From positions 18,641,392-18,705,391 of the forward strand of contig NC_049993.1 in the NCBI RefSeq assembly GCF_000003815.2: a stretch of DNA of 64,000 bases, written 5' to 3'. Origin of the DNA: Branchiostoma floridae. Taxonomy: Eukaryota > Chordata > Leptocardii > Amphioxiformes > Branchiostomatidae. Both the position numbers and the translations under genes were made by a program. Within the stretch, counting starts at the first letter, position 1. Every line of letters begins with the position of its first letter. Below are positions 32,999-45,504 of this stretch, piece by piece. The notes beneath the pieces are model-generated. The model was not told the DNA's origin. It saw only the letters and a list, made by a program, of their open reading frames with translations, and did not search any database.

Positions 32999-33760
32999 GT
33001 GGTGACTGGATCAGTACCAAAGAATCAAAAGACGTCATTACCTCAAACCGTTGCCATGGCATCAGGCTGGGTGGTGACTGCATCATTAGCTGGAGTGACA
33101 GCTGTCCTCTGTAGCGTGGGTTTAGTTGTGTATTGTGCACTGGGTAGGAGACAATCTGACAACGCAACTGCGCAACTTGGTCATGTAAACAACATGCCGG
33201 CTGACCAAGTTGTAAACAACGTTTCTTATCACCAGGCTACCACCAGTCAGAACACCCAGGCTGATGATCAGGAAGGCTGCAGCAATGGTCCGGAAACAGA
33301 CTCGGACCCCTGCACATACGAAACTATACCTGACATAGAAGAACCGTATGCAACGGCTCATGGTTTTGTTGTGCCTCAATATCATATGTGGGAAATTGCA
33401 GACAAGACCAGTCCTAAGACAACAGAAGGTGCTTGTACCTTACCTGGTCCAGAAGCACATGCCTTTGATCCTGCCGACCAACATGGGGAAGTTACTGATG
33501 ACCACAAGGTTGAAAGTGAGGTGGTGAAGTCAGATACAGAGGTCTACGCAAATGAGCTTAAAACTAATACGGTTGAACCTTGTGAAATATCTCCTAATGT
33601 TTTTGAAGGTTCCAAAATGTACGGTCAATCCTGCATACAACAGGCTAAAACAACCAATGCATCTGAACCGTATTCAAATTCGAATCGTGAGTGTGACGTA
33701 TATACCCGCGAACAAACCGGCACCAGCAAAGAAGGTTCCAAAACGTACGGAAGGGAATAA
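32999..33760 (+). pseudogene. Membrane helix and tail of gene C beyond the stop
   Basis: In frame with 31856-32998 and otherwise open: second 24-residue unit, WVVTASLAGVTAVL helix, tail with YETIPDI and EVYANEL (YxN kept). It ends KTYGRE-stop at 33760 rather than YGID. It would be translated only by readthrough or from a TGG allele. Confidence 0.75.
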
Positions 33761-33942
33761 TCTCCAGGCAGAACCTACGGTAGCATATAATAAGATAATA
33801 TCAAAAGCTGACAGAGGAATGAAGCCGGCTTAGCAGTGAGTTTCGCTACGCGGCAAATGGACACCCCTAAGCCGGCTAGCGCTTCACTCCTCTGCCAGTT
33901 TTTGATATTATCTTATGCTACCGTAGGATCTGCTTGGAGATT
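33758..33942. repeat. Foldback element after gene C
   Basis: Same element as 25395-25536, again starting at the TAA stop. The left arm has a 5-base insertion (CATATAATAAG). The right arm matches TATTATCTTATGCTACCGTA. Confidence 0.85.
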
Positions 33943-34202
33943 TGAAAGTGATGGCATCAGGCAGTTTGCTCGCTCATCTGCCTATTCAACTGGACATGGA
34001 AAGCAAAATACACTGACCTTGTATTCCCAAACATCTAAATGATGACGAACGTAAACCTGTTCATGTGAAGATATTAAACTTCATAAATTCAACAATTTAA
34101 GTTCTAAACCATTGTACGTTTCTCAGCTTAAATTTACATCGTGATACTTTACCCTAACGAATGAATATGAATCAGTCCCAGACGCCATTAGAATGGTATC
34201 GC

Positions 34203-34390
34203 AAACTTATCGAAAAGAATAGGAGCCTGGCCGCATCTGGTTCAATTACTGTCGTATTGAGGTCACCTGAGTGGCGCTGAATGACAGCTCGCTCCAGACA
34301 CTGGCAATTTGCTCCATCTATGGTAAGCTCCTCAATATTCAGCCCCTGGCTACGAAGAAGGAGTAGTCGGCCCACGCAACAACGATAACA
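34203..34390 (+). mobile_element. SINE-like insertion in gene C 3' flank
   Basis: About 190 bases present in C, D and E but absent at the same place in A and B (GAATGGCATCGCACATGATG is uninterrupted in B). The head has GGTTCAATTAC; the end resembles CGGCCCACGCAACAACGAT. Confidence 0.65.
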
Positions 34391-35454
34391 CATGATGCAA
34401 CGTCATGCTGTACAGTTGCCTTTATGTACTAACTTTCATCTTTAATTTCAAAGCCCGAATTCTAACGTGTAAATATATAGCGTTCACACTTTTGGGTTAC
34501 GACAATGGAATATTCAGCAATGAATGATGTGAATGTAATTATCCATGCACATATTTGTTTGACTGCAGAAGGATGTAAAACCAAGTGAATGACATGTGTA
34601 AGAATTGTAGATTCCTGCGCCAGCAACTAAACTAAAAAAGATAAACGATGTCAATATTTTTGTAGATGTGGTATATAAACTAGATGTTTTATTGGTTCGG
34701 ATATAAAACTATATGTTTTAATAGTTGGAGTATATAAACTACATTGTAACTTTCAGTAATGGCTGACACGCCGAATGATACACTTTTTATTTTCGTGATG
34801 AGCGGCTTGAGTCTTGATGTTAAGAACGCTCTGGATCTAATATATAACACCAACCGATGTTTAAAGTTTCGGAGAGTTAATTCGAAAGTTACGTAAGTTG
34901 TTTAATTTTAGCAAGTTTTGCTCTAGAAGGAGTGAATGTTTTAGCACGTGACGTTGGGCACATTGTGGTTGCTGAACAGTGTTTTGTGCCAATAAAGGTA
35001 TTGCAACGGCTTATCAAATAAAAGTGTATACGATATATGTTAACACATGTTTTGTTTTGAGTTGAGTTTGAATTTATTGGATGTAGTATTCCAGAGCTCA
35101 CATAAATAAAAAAATATACACGTACTGAAAAAGAAACAATAATATGCAAATACAGATCAGAAATATATAAAAATACAGGCTCAAAGTCTAAAACTACGAT
35201 GGGAGGTCAGAGGTCACACTAAGATATACATTAAATCATTATGATCCGTAGAATTGGTCTATCATCCTCTTGAACAATCGCGTATCAGATACAATATCAA
35301 ATTCTCTGGGTAACGAATGGCAAAGCTTTACCGATCTATACGCAAACGTCCTCAATTTCACCGGTGCCCGTCGGGGGTGCAGCCCCGGCCGGGCTCCGGT
35401 GGACTGTCGGATACCTCATTACGTCATGCAACAGTTTGACGTTTTATCCTTGTT

Positions 35455-36420
35455 TTTTTTCACGGTACCTTCTCCCCCCGCCTTTTACCTCCCTAAACTA
35501 CGTCATGTACCCATTTTGATAGACACCTGGGTGGAGTGAAGACATTCCTTTAAAGTGACTATTACAAGGACACAAGATTTGTCCTCTGTGTTCTGGACCA
35601 AATATTCTGCAGGTACACCACACGACCCCACAGGCATGTTGGAGGCACATGCAATTTAAATATTAGAGTGCATGCAGATTGGTCTGCTCTAATCACCCAC
35701 GCACAGAAAATCGTTGAAGATTGTTCTCGAGAAAATGAAGTTAGCTCCTGCCAAGATTAGCCAGATTTTGATCTTCAATGTGTAGATATATATTTAGCAA
35801 AGGCATACTTGGGGCCGTAAACAGTTGGACGTTTTATGTGAGTTTTTTTCTATGGTACCCCCCCCCCCCCGCCCCCAACCACACCTTTTACCTCCCCAAT
35901 GAAGTCAGGTACCCATTTTATAAACACCCGGATAGAGTGACGAAATCTCTTAAAGTGACTATTTAGGGCACAAGATTGGAACCATGATAGGATTCGAACC
36001 CATGACCTCTGGGTTCTGGACAAGCACCCAGCAGATACATGTACACCACACGACACCACAGGCACTTTCGAGGCACGCGTGCAGTTGAAGCATGCAGATT
36101 GGTCTGCTCTAATCACCCACGCACAGAAATTTGACGATTATTCTCAAGAAGACGAAGTTAGCCGCTGACAAGATGAGACAGATTTTGCAGATTTTGCTCT
36201 TCAATGTGAATATTTAGCAAAGGCATACTTTTTCATGGTACCCACTTTTTCATGGTACCCTCTCCCCTCACCGTGAAAGAAATTCCCTTAAAGTGAGCAT
36301 TACAAGGGCACAAGACCGGAATTATGATAAGATTCGAACCCATGACCTCTGGGGTCTGGACAAGCACACCATTAGACCCCACAGGCACGTTGGAGACACG
36401 CGTGCAGTTTAAACATCAGA
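35455..36420 (-). mobile_element. Three tRNA-SINE copies, minus strand, unit 3
   Basis: Copies at about 35455-35650, 35850-36085 and 36232-36415, each followed by the GCAGATTGGTCTGCTC-type block. Two have the B-box complement GATTCGAACCCATGACC; the first has lost its central part. Unit 3 therefore has one more SINE-plus-flank copy than units 1 and 2. Confidence 0.6.
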
Positions 36421-36504
36421 GCACATGCATCTGCTCTAATCACCCACGCACAGAAACCTTGAAGATCATTCTCGAGAAAATGAAGTTAGCCCCTGCCAAG
36501 ATGA

Positions 36505-38045
36505 AGAGTCATCACGTGTCCAGCCGCCATCGCCAGACGAACGAATCAGCGTCTTTTCTCCCCACTCCGCGTTCAGCAGGTGTGACAGGAGGCGGCGTCT
36601 TGGCCAGCTGCAGTATCTTCAGGTGAGCAAGATACCTTAAACAAAGTAACATAAAAAAACTACATGACGTAGTAATCAAGAAAATCACAACATATAATCC
36701 TTGCCTTTTTCTTATCAAACAAGTTCTGCGGAAAAATATATTCGTTGCTGGCTATTTTATGTTGTTTTGCATTCTATCGTGATTTTGCATCAATAAGTAT
36801 AAACTGTTTTATTTTGACGTGTAGAATGAGAATAGAGAATTGAAAGAAAGACCTGAGACATCCGAAGAAGAGAAAGTTCGAGACGGTCTTTTCAGTCCCA
36901 AGATAGACCATTCTATCCAGGACCTCTGGGTCCTGAGCCAGACGAACCCACTTGAACAAAGTAGCAAGATGGAGATGAGTATAATATGTTAACGTAGCAA
37001 TCAGTATAGTGACAAAAAAGACTGTCGGACATTGTCTTTTTGGGTACGCTCATAAGTACAAACTTAGACATATTCGCTGCTTGTTACAAACCGTTGTTAT
37101 GCCTCTTTCTCGAAGTCATGCTGATGATTTCGTTTTGATATATAGGATACCAGAGCAGAGCCCAAGACATCCGTAAGGAGTGCTGGAGGAAGTTGAGCCG
37201 ATCTTCTCAGCCCAAAGATCAACTGTCATTCAAGAACAGGGACGGTAGTGTCCAGCAAAACCAAGTGACAGTGGTTAGATAGAGTACTTCATATCTTCAA
37301 TATTTTCAGAGACAGTAAATAACATAATATGTACATTGTGGTGCAGCAGTTACAATCGTGTGTTGTTGAATGTATTTAGAGTCTTAAACGGTGATAAACT
37401 GTGAAAAGAGGAAATTTTGTTTTGATATGTAGGAGACCAGAGCAGAACCCGAGACATCCGTTAGGAGTGCTGAAGGAAGTTAAGAGCTGATCTTCTCAGC
37501 CCAAAGATCGACTGCGATCCGAGAACAGGGAAGATTGTGTCCACCTAAACCAAGTGACAGTGGTTAGACAGAGTACTTCATATCTTCAATATTTTCAGAG
37601 ACAGTAAACTACATAATATGTACATTGTGGTGCAGCAGTTGAAATCGTGTGTTGTTGAATGTATTTAGAGAGTTAAACGGTGATACACAGTGAAAATAGG
37701 AAATAGTAATTGTCCGATCGCTGTAATATATTGTTAATCAACTGTTGTTCCCTAGTCGGACGACGGAATATATCCATCTTTTTGTATACGTATCTAATCA
37801 CTTTTATGACAAAAACTGTGTGACTATATGGATTCTAGTTGAATCATCAGTGCCACATATTCTGAAAGACAACTTTAACGAGGTAAAAGTAAGTCCATAG
37901 TCTTTTTGAGGCCTTAGGGCCAGTGGGTTGTATCCCTTTCTCCGCCTTTACGTCCCCAATCATGACCAGGTACCCATTTTACATCTAAGCATGAAGTGAG
38001 GAAAGACGTGTTAAGTTCCATTCATCGTTTGTCACTGCATAAAAC
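36505..38045 (+). promoter_or_regulatory. Leader region of truncated copy D', exon 3 duplicated
   Basis: E-box CACGTG near 36514 and leader exon 1 ending ATCTTCAG|GTGAGC. Leader exon 3 occurs twice (about 37146-37265 and 37433-37556). Exon 2 lacks its GT donor (GGAG|ATGAGT). The acceptor before D' is TTTGTCACTGCAT, so AG is lost. Confidence 0.55.
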
Positions 38046-38406
38046 ATGCGATACAAGTGCAGCACGATTGTCGTGCTATCTTTTGTCCTCATGTTTCTGA
38101 ACTTTCACAATTGCGAAGCTTCAGCGCTATTACGACTGCGATCTCATGGATGTGACGTTCTGAATTCTACTTTAACCCAAATTTATTGTGACAACAAAGG
38201 TTTAACGAGTGTTCCCAAAGACCTGCCTTCAACACTCTAAGCGCTTCAGCTCCCGAATAACGCCCTGACCACGTTCCCCTGCATGGCTCTGCCGTATTTG
38301 AAGAACATGATGTTAAGAAACAACAGCATCAGTTACTTCCCTTGGTACTGTCTGAAAAACATGCCCAGGCTAGTTTATTTGGATTTGTCATATAATAAGC
38401 TGTTTT
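38046..38406 (+). pseudogene. Truncated LRR copy D', broken
   Basis: Opens like C' but ends at an early TAA at 38238-38240 after LPSTL, through a small change in the first LRR. Homology continues to SYNKLF-stop at 38406. The splice acceptor is mutated too. Confidence 0.85.
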
Positions 38407-38574
38407 AGAGCACGTTTCAGTACAATGTACTGTCCTGCAGTAAAATGTGAATCAGTCAGAATTGCCCTGAAGAAGGTGACAGACGGTCACAGAAACGTCG
38501 GTGTGGAATAAACGTATGGTTGTGTAAAAAGAGTCTCTTTATTCAGTGATGTACCAACTTGATGAAACTATTCA
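38407..38574 (+). mobile_element. Penelope-like 3' fragment, unit 3
   Basis: Co-linear with 21889-22057. The hammerhead-like core is at 38467-38499 (CTGAAGA ... GAAACGTC). Confidence 0.6.
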
Positions 38575-39189
38575 CAGTCAAGAAAAGTGTAATATGTTAA
38601 AGGTTAATTGTCTGCCTCTCTATGGGATTGCGTGGTATGTTTTCACCACTGCTACGATAATCTCTTCTCTCGTCTGTTGTCGGGTATGAATAAGTCAACA
38701 GTTCATCTTCTGCAAAAATCACAGTTTTGATCCTGCCTTTTGTAAACTAAACTAAAGCGAGGTTTTGATGGTGTCGTTTGTACAACTAATTGTGTTAAGT
38801 AAACTAACACAGACAAACTTTGGGACTTGCTTCCTTTAATAGACATGGTTACAGTGATATATACTTCTTTTAAAAAATCGATTTTAATGTTTTCATTAAA
38901 AAAATAACCCACCATCTTACATCGATGTAGGTAGAGTTTGTTTATTCAGTTTTCTTGACTGCCATTACAGGAGCTTCAGGCGGTTGCCTCTCACAGCCTG
39001 GCCTTAGTTCTGTAGCTCATCTTTTCACAGGTATGTAAATTATTGATTCAGACTGTCTGATTTTCATCAGTTTCTTTAGAAGACCAAAACGTTCCCGTTG
39101 GATTTCCTGAATCTAATTCCCGTAACTCCTGTGGTCTGCCGGAAATGCCGTTTGTTCCATTTCCAGCACACAACAGGAAGGTTTCTACT

Positions 39190-39289
39190 NNNNNNNNNNN
39201 NNNNNNNNNNNNNNNNNNNNNNNNNNNNNNNNNNNNNNNNNNNNNNNNNNNNNNNNNNNNNNNNNNNNNNNNNNNNNNNNNNNNNNNNN
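39190..39289. other. Assembly gap (100 N)
   Basis: Exactly 100 unknown bases, a conventional size for a gap of unknown length, in the leader of gene D. Other units suggest little sequence is missing. Confidence 0.99.
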
Positions 39290-39503
39290 ACGACTTGCCT
39301 CCAGATTAAGACTACGACCGAGAAAACGTAAGAATAGTCGTTTTAGGCCTAAGATTACACGTCCTCCAACCAAGAGCAGCAACACCTTTTTTTCGCAACA
39401 GTCCCCGTTACAGTGTTGAAAAACATACCACACAATCCCATATAGAGAGGCAGACAATTAACATTTAAATATCTTACAGTTTTCTTCACTACCATTACTA
39501 CAG

Positions 39504-40039
39504 GGGGCACGGCGGCAGATTCTCACAGCCTGGCAGTCTATAGCCCATCTTTTCAAAGGTATGTAAACGTCTGATTCAGTACGTTTACTTTTCTATTTTT
39601 TTATTTGGAAGAATGAAAACTTAATGTTTAATTTCTTCAATCCAAATTCCTTTCTTTTTTAAATTTCCAGCAGACCTCAGTCAGGTTTCTGGTGAAGACA
39701 CGAAACGAACCGCCTCCAAGTCAAGACTGCGACAGAGGAAACTTGAGAACAGTCGTCCAAGATTACGTCCTCCAGCCAAGAGCAGCGACACCTTTTTTTC
39801 AACTGTTCCCGTAACTATCAATGGTCAGACTGTCTGAATTGCATTTGTATTGGTTCATTAACAAGCGACAATTGATTGGTGTTCTCTACTGATTAAATAA
39901 GCTTGAGGGTTTATTGAGCACATATTAGAGTAGACTTAATACAACAATTCAAAGCTGTGTGTGTGCGTAAATAGTAAACAGTTCAGTCCCGACGAAAAAC
40001 TTTTTGTCCCTGCAGCCAACATACAGCACCCGAGCCAGC
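39504..40039 (+). promoter_or_regulatory. Leader exon and 5' coding-exon region of gene D
   Basis: Leader exon 39504-39558 (CTACAG / CAAAG|GTATGT), acceptor TTTCCAGCAG near 39671, then untranslated sequence to ATG 40040. Near-identical to units 2 and 4. Confidence 0.6.
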
Positions 40040-41026
40040 ATGTTATCCAGCATGATTGTTGTTTTAGTTGTTATCCTAACACTTATAAATGTACCACACA
40101 CCTGTGAAGCATCAGCACTTTCACAGCTACTCTCTCACGGATGTAACGTTCAGAATTGGCACAATGGTAATTTACATTTATCATTTTTGTCACCCCGAAT
40201 TCATTGTGACAACAAAGGTTTAACGAGTGTTCCCAAAGAACTGCCCTCAAACCTCTTAGACCTTCAGCTTCCCAACAACGCCCTAACCACCGTTCCCTGC
40301 ATGGCGCTACCCTACTTGAAAACCATGATCTTACGAAACAACAACATCAGTTACTTCCCTTGGTACTGTCTGAAGAACATGCCCAGGCTAGTTCATTTGG
40401 ATTTGTCATATAATAAGCTGTTTTGTGTCAACCTGTATCCTGTAAAGCCCTTCCTATCGAACTTAAAATTTGTTAACATTTCCCACAACAACATGAATAC
40501 ATTGTCTATGTGTGATCTTGGGTGGAACGAGCATGTACCAAATGCTAAGTTTATACCATACGCCCCTATTATAGCGGGTAACCCTTTCCACTGTAACTGT
40601 GAGATAACTTGGATCATTGATTGGGCGATGAAGGTGGAAAAGTGCCGAAAGGAAAGATCACAAAGATGTCAACATTTTATCAGGGCAATTTATATCGCCT
40701 ATGAAATGCACAAAGACCAGTCTCTGTTTCGCTGTAAAACACCACCTGAAGTCGGAAACGTAGAGCTCTACAGATTAGGTAGATACATCTCAGGATGTTA
40801 TGCAGTCTGGGATCCGACAGGCGAAAACGGTAGAAACTACCTACCCGATCCTTGTGATCCTAACAGGTATTGTCCCACAGAGCGTCAAAATCTTCCTCCC
40901 CCTGACGTCATCACTTCGTCACTGTTGCCACTAGCAACCGCTGGTCCAGATCGATCTAGTGAGAAACCAAAACTGCAAAAGGCTGCAATAGATGAAATAT
41001 CCCAAAACGTTACAAAAACATATTGA
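40040..41026 (+). CDS. LRR receptor D, ectodomain only (frameshift)
   Basis: Ectodomain as in gene B. One A is missing in the run after NVTK (ACAAAAACATATTGA versus ACAAAAAATATATTGA in B), so the frame ends KTY-stop at 41026. The product is 328 residues, secreted, with complete LRR and LRRCT caps and without linker, membrane helix or tail. Gene E carries the same change. Confidence 0.85.
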   Translation: MLSSMIVVLVVILTLINVPHTCEASALSQLLSHGCNVQNWHNGNLHLSFLSPRIHCDNKGLTSVPKELPSNLLDLQLPNNALTTVPCMALPYLKTMILRNNNISYFPWYCLKNMPRLVHLDLSYNKLFCVNLYPVKPFLSNLKFVNISHNNMNTLSMCDLGWNEHVPNAKFIPYAPIIAGNPFHCNCEITWIIDWAMKVEKCRKERSQRCQHFIRAIYIAYEMHKDQSLFRCKTPPEVGNVELYRLGRYISGCYAVWDPTGENGRNYLPDPCDPNRYCPTERQNLPPPDVITSSLLPLATAGPDRSSEKPKLQKAAIDEISQNVTKTY

Positions 41027-41943
41027 CAGATTTGCAGGATGGCGCCTCGATAGCCACTAGAACCTTCAATCAGGTGACAGATGTGGAAGAAGGGCGCAAT
41101 GTTCACGCTGTGCCCGTGACAGAAACTCCAAAGAATCAGGAGACGTCATCTCCACAAACCGTTACCATGGCATCAGCCTGGGTGGTGACTGGATCAGTAC
41201 CAAAGAATCAAAAGACGTCATTACCTCAAACCGTTGCCATGGCATCAGGCTGGGTGGTGACTGGATCAGTAGCTGGAGTGACAGCTGTCCTCTGTAGCGT
41301 GGGTTTAGTTGTGTATTGTGCACTGGGTAGGAGACAATCTGACAACGCAACTGCGCAACTNNNNNNNNNNNNNNNNNNNNNNNNNNNNNNNNNNNNNNNN
41401 NNNNNNNNNNNNNNNNNNNNNNNNNNNNNNNNNNNNNNNNNNNNNNNNNNNNNNNNNNNNNNNNNNNNNNNNNNNNNNNNNNNNNNNNNNNNNNNNNNNN
41501 NNNNNNNNNNNNNNNNNNNNNNNNNNNNNNNNNNNNNNNNNNNNNNNNNNNNNNNNNNNNNNNNNNNNNNNNNNNNNNNNNNNNNNNNNNNNNNNNNNNN
41601 NNNNNNNNNNNNNNNNNNNNNNNNNNNNNNNNNNNNNNNNNNNNNNNNNNNNNNNNNNNNNNNNNNNNNNNNNNNNNNNNNNNNNNNNNNNNNNNNNNNN
41701 NNNNNNNNNNNNNNNNNNNNNNNNNNNNNNNNNNNNNNNNNNNNNNNNNNNNNNNNNNNNNNNNNNNNNNNNNNNNNNNNNNNNNNNNNNNNNNNNNNNN
41801 NNNNNNNNNNNNNNNNNNNNNNNNNNNNNNNNNNNNNNNNNNNNNNNNNNNNNNNNNNNNNNNNNNNNNNNNNNNNNNNNNNNNNNNNCCGCGAACAAAC
41901 CGGCACCAGCAACGAAGGTTCCAAAACGTACGGAATCGATTAA
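41027..41943 (+). pseudogene. Out-of-frame membrane and tail part of gene D
   Basis: One frame back from the ectodomain, this encodes two 24-residue units, the membrane helix and, after a 528-base gap, the GSKTYGID end. It has no ATG in the expected frame near its start. Confidence 0.75.
41361..41888. other. Assembly gap (528 N) in gene D tail
   Basis: Covers most of the D cytoplasmic tail. By comparison with E the gap length is about right. Confidence 0.99.
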
Positions 41944-42126
41944 TCTCAAAGCAGAACCTACGGTAGCATATAATAAGATAATATCAAAAGCTGACAGAGG
42001 AATGAAGCCGGCTTAGCAGTGAGTTTCGCTACCCGGCAAATGGACGCTCCTAAGCCGGCTAGCGCTTCACTCCTCTGCCAGCTTGTGATATTATCTTATG
42101 CTACCGTAGGATCTACTTGGAGATTT
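41941..42126. repeat. Foldback element after gene D
   Basis: Same structure as after C and E, starting at the TAA that ends the tail frame. Confidence 0.85.
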
Positions 42127-42386
42127 GAAAGTGATGGCATCAGGCAGTTTGCTCGCTCATCTGCCTATTCATCTGGACAGGAAAAACAAAATACAACGAC
42201 ATTGTATTCACAAACATCTAAACGATGACGAACGTAAACCTGTTCATGTGAAGATATTAAACTTCATAAATTCACAATTTAAGTTCTAAACCATTGTACG
42301 TTTCTCAGCCTAAATTTACATCGTGATACTTTACCCTAACGAATGAATATGAATCAGTCCCAGACGCCATTAGAATGGTATCGCAA

Positions 42387-42572
42387 ACTTATCGAAAAGA
42401 ATAGGAGCCTGGCCGCATCTGGTTCAATTACTGTCGTATTGAGGTCACCTGAGTGGCGCTGAATGACAGCTCGCTCCAGACACTGGCAATTTGCTCCATC
42501 TATGGTAAGCTCCTCAATATTCAGCCCCTGGCTACGAAGAAGGAGTAGTCGGCCCACGCAACAACGATAACA
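42387..42572 (+). mobile_element. SINE-like insertion in gene D 3' flank
   Basis: Identical position and near-identical sequence to 34203-34390, so it was inserted before these units duplicated. Confidence 0.65.
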
Positions 42573-43604
42573 CATGATGCAACGTCATGCTGTACGGTTG
42601 CCTTTATGTACTAACTTTCATCTTTATTTTCAAAGCCCGAATTCTAACGTGTAAATACATAGCGTTCACACTTTTGGGTTACGACAATGGAATATTCAGC
42701 AATGAATGATGTGAATGTAATTATCCATGCACATATTTGTTTAACTGCAGAAGGATGTAAAACCAAGTGAATGACATGTGTAAGAAGTGTAGATTCCTGC
42801 GCCAGCAACTAAACTAAAAAAGATAAACGATGTCAGTGTTTTTGTAGATGTGGTATATAAACTAGATTATTTTTTTTAGTTTTATTGGTTCGGATATAAA
42901 ACTATATGTTTTAATAGTTGGAGTATAAAAACTACATTGTGACTTTCAGTAATGGTTGACACACCGAATGATACACTTTTTATGTTCGTAATGAACGCTC
43001 TGGATCTAATAAATAATACCAACCGATGTTTAAAGTTTCGAAGAGTTAATTTGGAAGTTACGTAAGTTGTTTAATTTTAGCAAGTTTTGCTCTAGAAGGA
43101 GTGAATGTTTTAGCACGTGACGTTGGGCACATTGTGGTTGCTGAACAGTGTTTTGTGCCAATAAGGGTACTTCAACGGCTAATCAAATAAAGGTGTATAC
43201 GATATATTTTAACACGTTTTCTTTTGAGTTGAGTTTGAATTTATTGGAGGTAGTATTCCGGAGCTCACATAAATAAAAGAATATACACGTACTGAAAAAG
43301 AAACAATAATATGCAAATACAGATCAGAAATATATAGAAATACAAGCTCAAAGTCTAAAACTACGATGGGAGGTAAGAGGTCACACTAAGACATACATTA
43401 AATCATTATGATTCGTTGAACAATCGCGTATCAGATACAATCTTAAATTCTCTAGGTAACGAATGGCACCGCTTTACCGATCTATACGCAAACGTCCTCA
43501 ATTTCACCGGTGCCCGTCGGGGGTGTAGCCCCGGCCGGGCTCCGGTGGACTGTCGGATACCTCATTACGTCATGCGACAGTTTGACGTTTTACCATGTTT
43601 TTTT

Positions 43605-44180
43605 TTTCACGGTACTCTCTCCCCCCGCCTTTTACCTCCCTAAAGTACGTCATGTACCCATTTTGATAGACACCTGGGTGGAGTGAAGACATTCCTTTAA
43701 AGTGACTATTACAAGGACACAAGATTTGAACCATAATAGGATTGGAACCCATGTCCTCTGTGTTCTGGACCAAACATTCTGCAGGTACACTACACAACCC
43801 CACAGGCACGTTGGAGGCACATGCAATTTAAATATTAGAGTACATGCAGATTGGTCTGCTCTAATCACCCACGCACAGAAAATCGTTGAAGATTATTCTC
43901 AAGAAGATGAAGTTAGTCGCTGACAAGATGAGACAGATTTTGCAGATTTTGCAGATTTTGCTCTTCAATGTGAATATTTAGCAAAGGCATACTTTTTCAT
44001 GGTACCCACTTTTTCATGGTACCCTCTCCCCTCACCGTGAAAGTAATTCCCTTAAAGTGAGCATTACAAGGGCACAAGACCGGAACCATGATAAGATTCG
44101 AACCCATGACCTCTGGGGTCTGGACAAGCACACCATTAGACCCCACAGGCACGTTGGAGACACGCGTGCAGTTTAAACAT
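43605..44180 (-). mobile_element. Two tRNA-SINE copies, minus strand, unit 4
   Basis: Copies at about 43605-43830 and 44000-44175 with the complement of GGATTGGAACCC or GATTCGAACCC B boxes, upstream of the unit 4 leader. Confidence 0.6.
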
Positions 44181-44264
44181 CAGAGCACATGCATCTGCTC
44201 TAATCACCCACGCACAGAAACCTTGAAGATCATTCTCGAGAAAATGAAGTTAGCCCCTGCCAAG

Positions 44265-45504
44265 ATGAAGGGCCATCATCTGTCCAGCCGCCATTGCCAG
44301 ACGAATCAGCGTCTTTTCTCCTCACTCCGCGTTCAGCAGGTGTGACAGGAGGCGGCGTCTTGGCCAGCTGCAGTATCTCCAGGTGAGCAATCAAGATACC
44401 TTAAACAAAGTAACATAAAAAACTACATGACGTAGTAATCAAGAAAATCACAACATATAATCCTTGCCTTTTTCTTATCAAACAAGTTCTGCGGAAAAAT
44501 ATATTCGTTGCTGGCTATTTTATGTTGTTTTGCATTCTATCGTGATTTTGCATCAATAAGTATAAGCTGTTTTATTTTGACGTGTAGAATGAGAATAGAG
44601 AATTGAAAGAAAGACCTGAGACATCCGAAGAAGAGAAAGTTCGAGACGGTCTTTTCAGTCCCAAGATAGACCATTCTATCCAGGACCTCTGGGTCCTGAG
44701 CCAGACGACCCCACTTGAACAAAGTAGCAAGATGGGTATATGTTATCATAACGTAGCAATCAGTATAATGACAAAAAAGACTGTCGGACATTCTCTTTTT
44801 GGGTACTCTCATAAGTACAAACCCAGACATATTCGCTGCTTGTTACAAACCGTTGTTATGCCTTTTTCTCGAAGTCATGCTGATGATTTCGTTTTGATAT
44901 ATAGGATACCAGAGCAGAACCCAAGACATCCGTAAGGAGTGCTGGAGGAAGTTGAGCCGATCTTCTCAGCCCAAAGATCAACTGTCATTCAAGAACAGGG
45001 ACGGTAGTGTCCAGCAAAACCAAGTGACAGTGGTTAGACAGAGTACTTCATATCTTCAATATTTTCAGAGACAGTAAACAACATAATATGTACATTGTGG
45101 TGCAGCAGTTACAATCGTGTGTTGTTGAATGTATTTAGAGTCTTAAACGGTGATAAACGGTGAAAAGAGGAAATAGTAATTGTCCGATCGCTGTAATATA
45201 TTGTAAATCAACTGTAATTCCCACGACGGAATATATCCATCTTTTTGTATTCAATCACTTTGATGACAAAGACAGTGTGACTATATGGATTCTAGTTGAA
45301 TCATCAGTGCCACATACAACAAAAGACAAATTTAACGAGGTATAAGTAACTCCATATAGTCTTTTTGAGGCCTTAGGGCCAGTGGGTTGTATCCCTTTCT
45401 CCGCCTTTACCTCCCCAACCATGGCCAGGTACCCATTTTATACCTAGGCATGAAGTGAGGAAAGTCGTGTTAAGTTCCATTTATCGTTTGTCACTGTGGA
45501 AAAC
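44265..45504 (+). promoter_or_regulatory. Leader region of truncated copy E'
   Basis: The E-box is degraded to CATCTG (near 44270). Leader exon 1 ends ATCTCCAG|GTGAGC. Exon 2 lacks a donor. An exon 3 equivalent lies at about 44905-45022. The acceptor before the LRR is CACTGTGG, so AG is lost. Confidence 0.5.

Noticed and set aside
34172-34393. Minus-strand 73-residue ORF, repeated at 42354 and 49582
   Set aside because: It lies inside the SINE-like insertion copied with the array; no start context or domain.
41226-42016. Long ORFs across 41300-42000 on both strands
   Set aside because: They are open only because of the 528-base gap of N.
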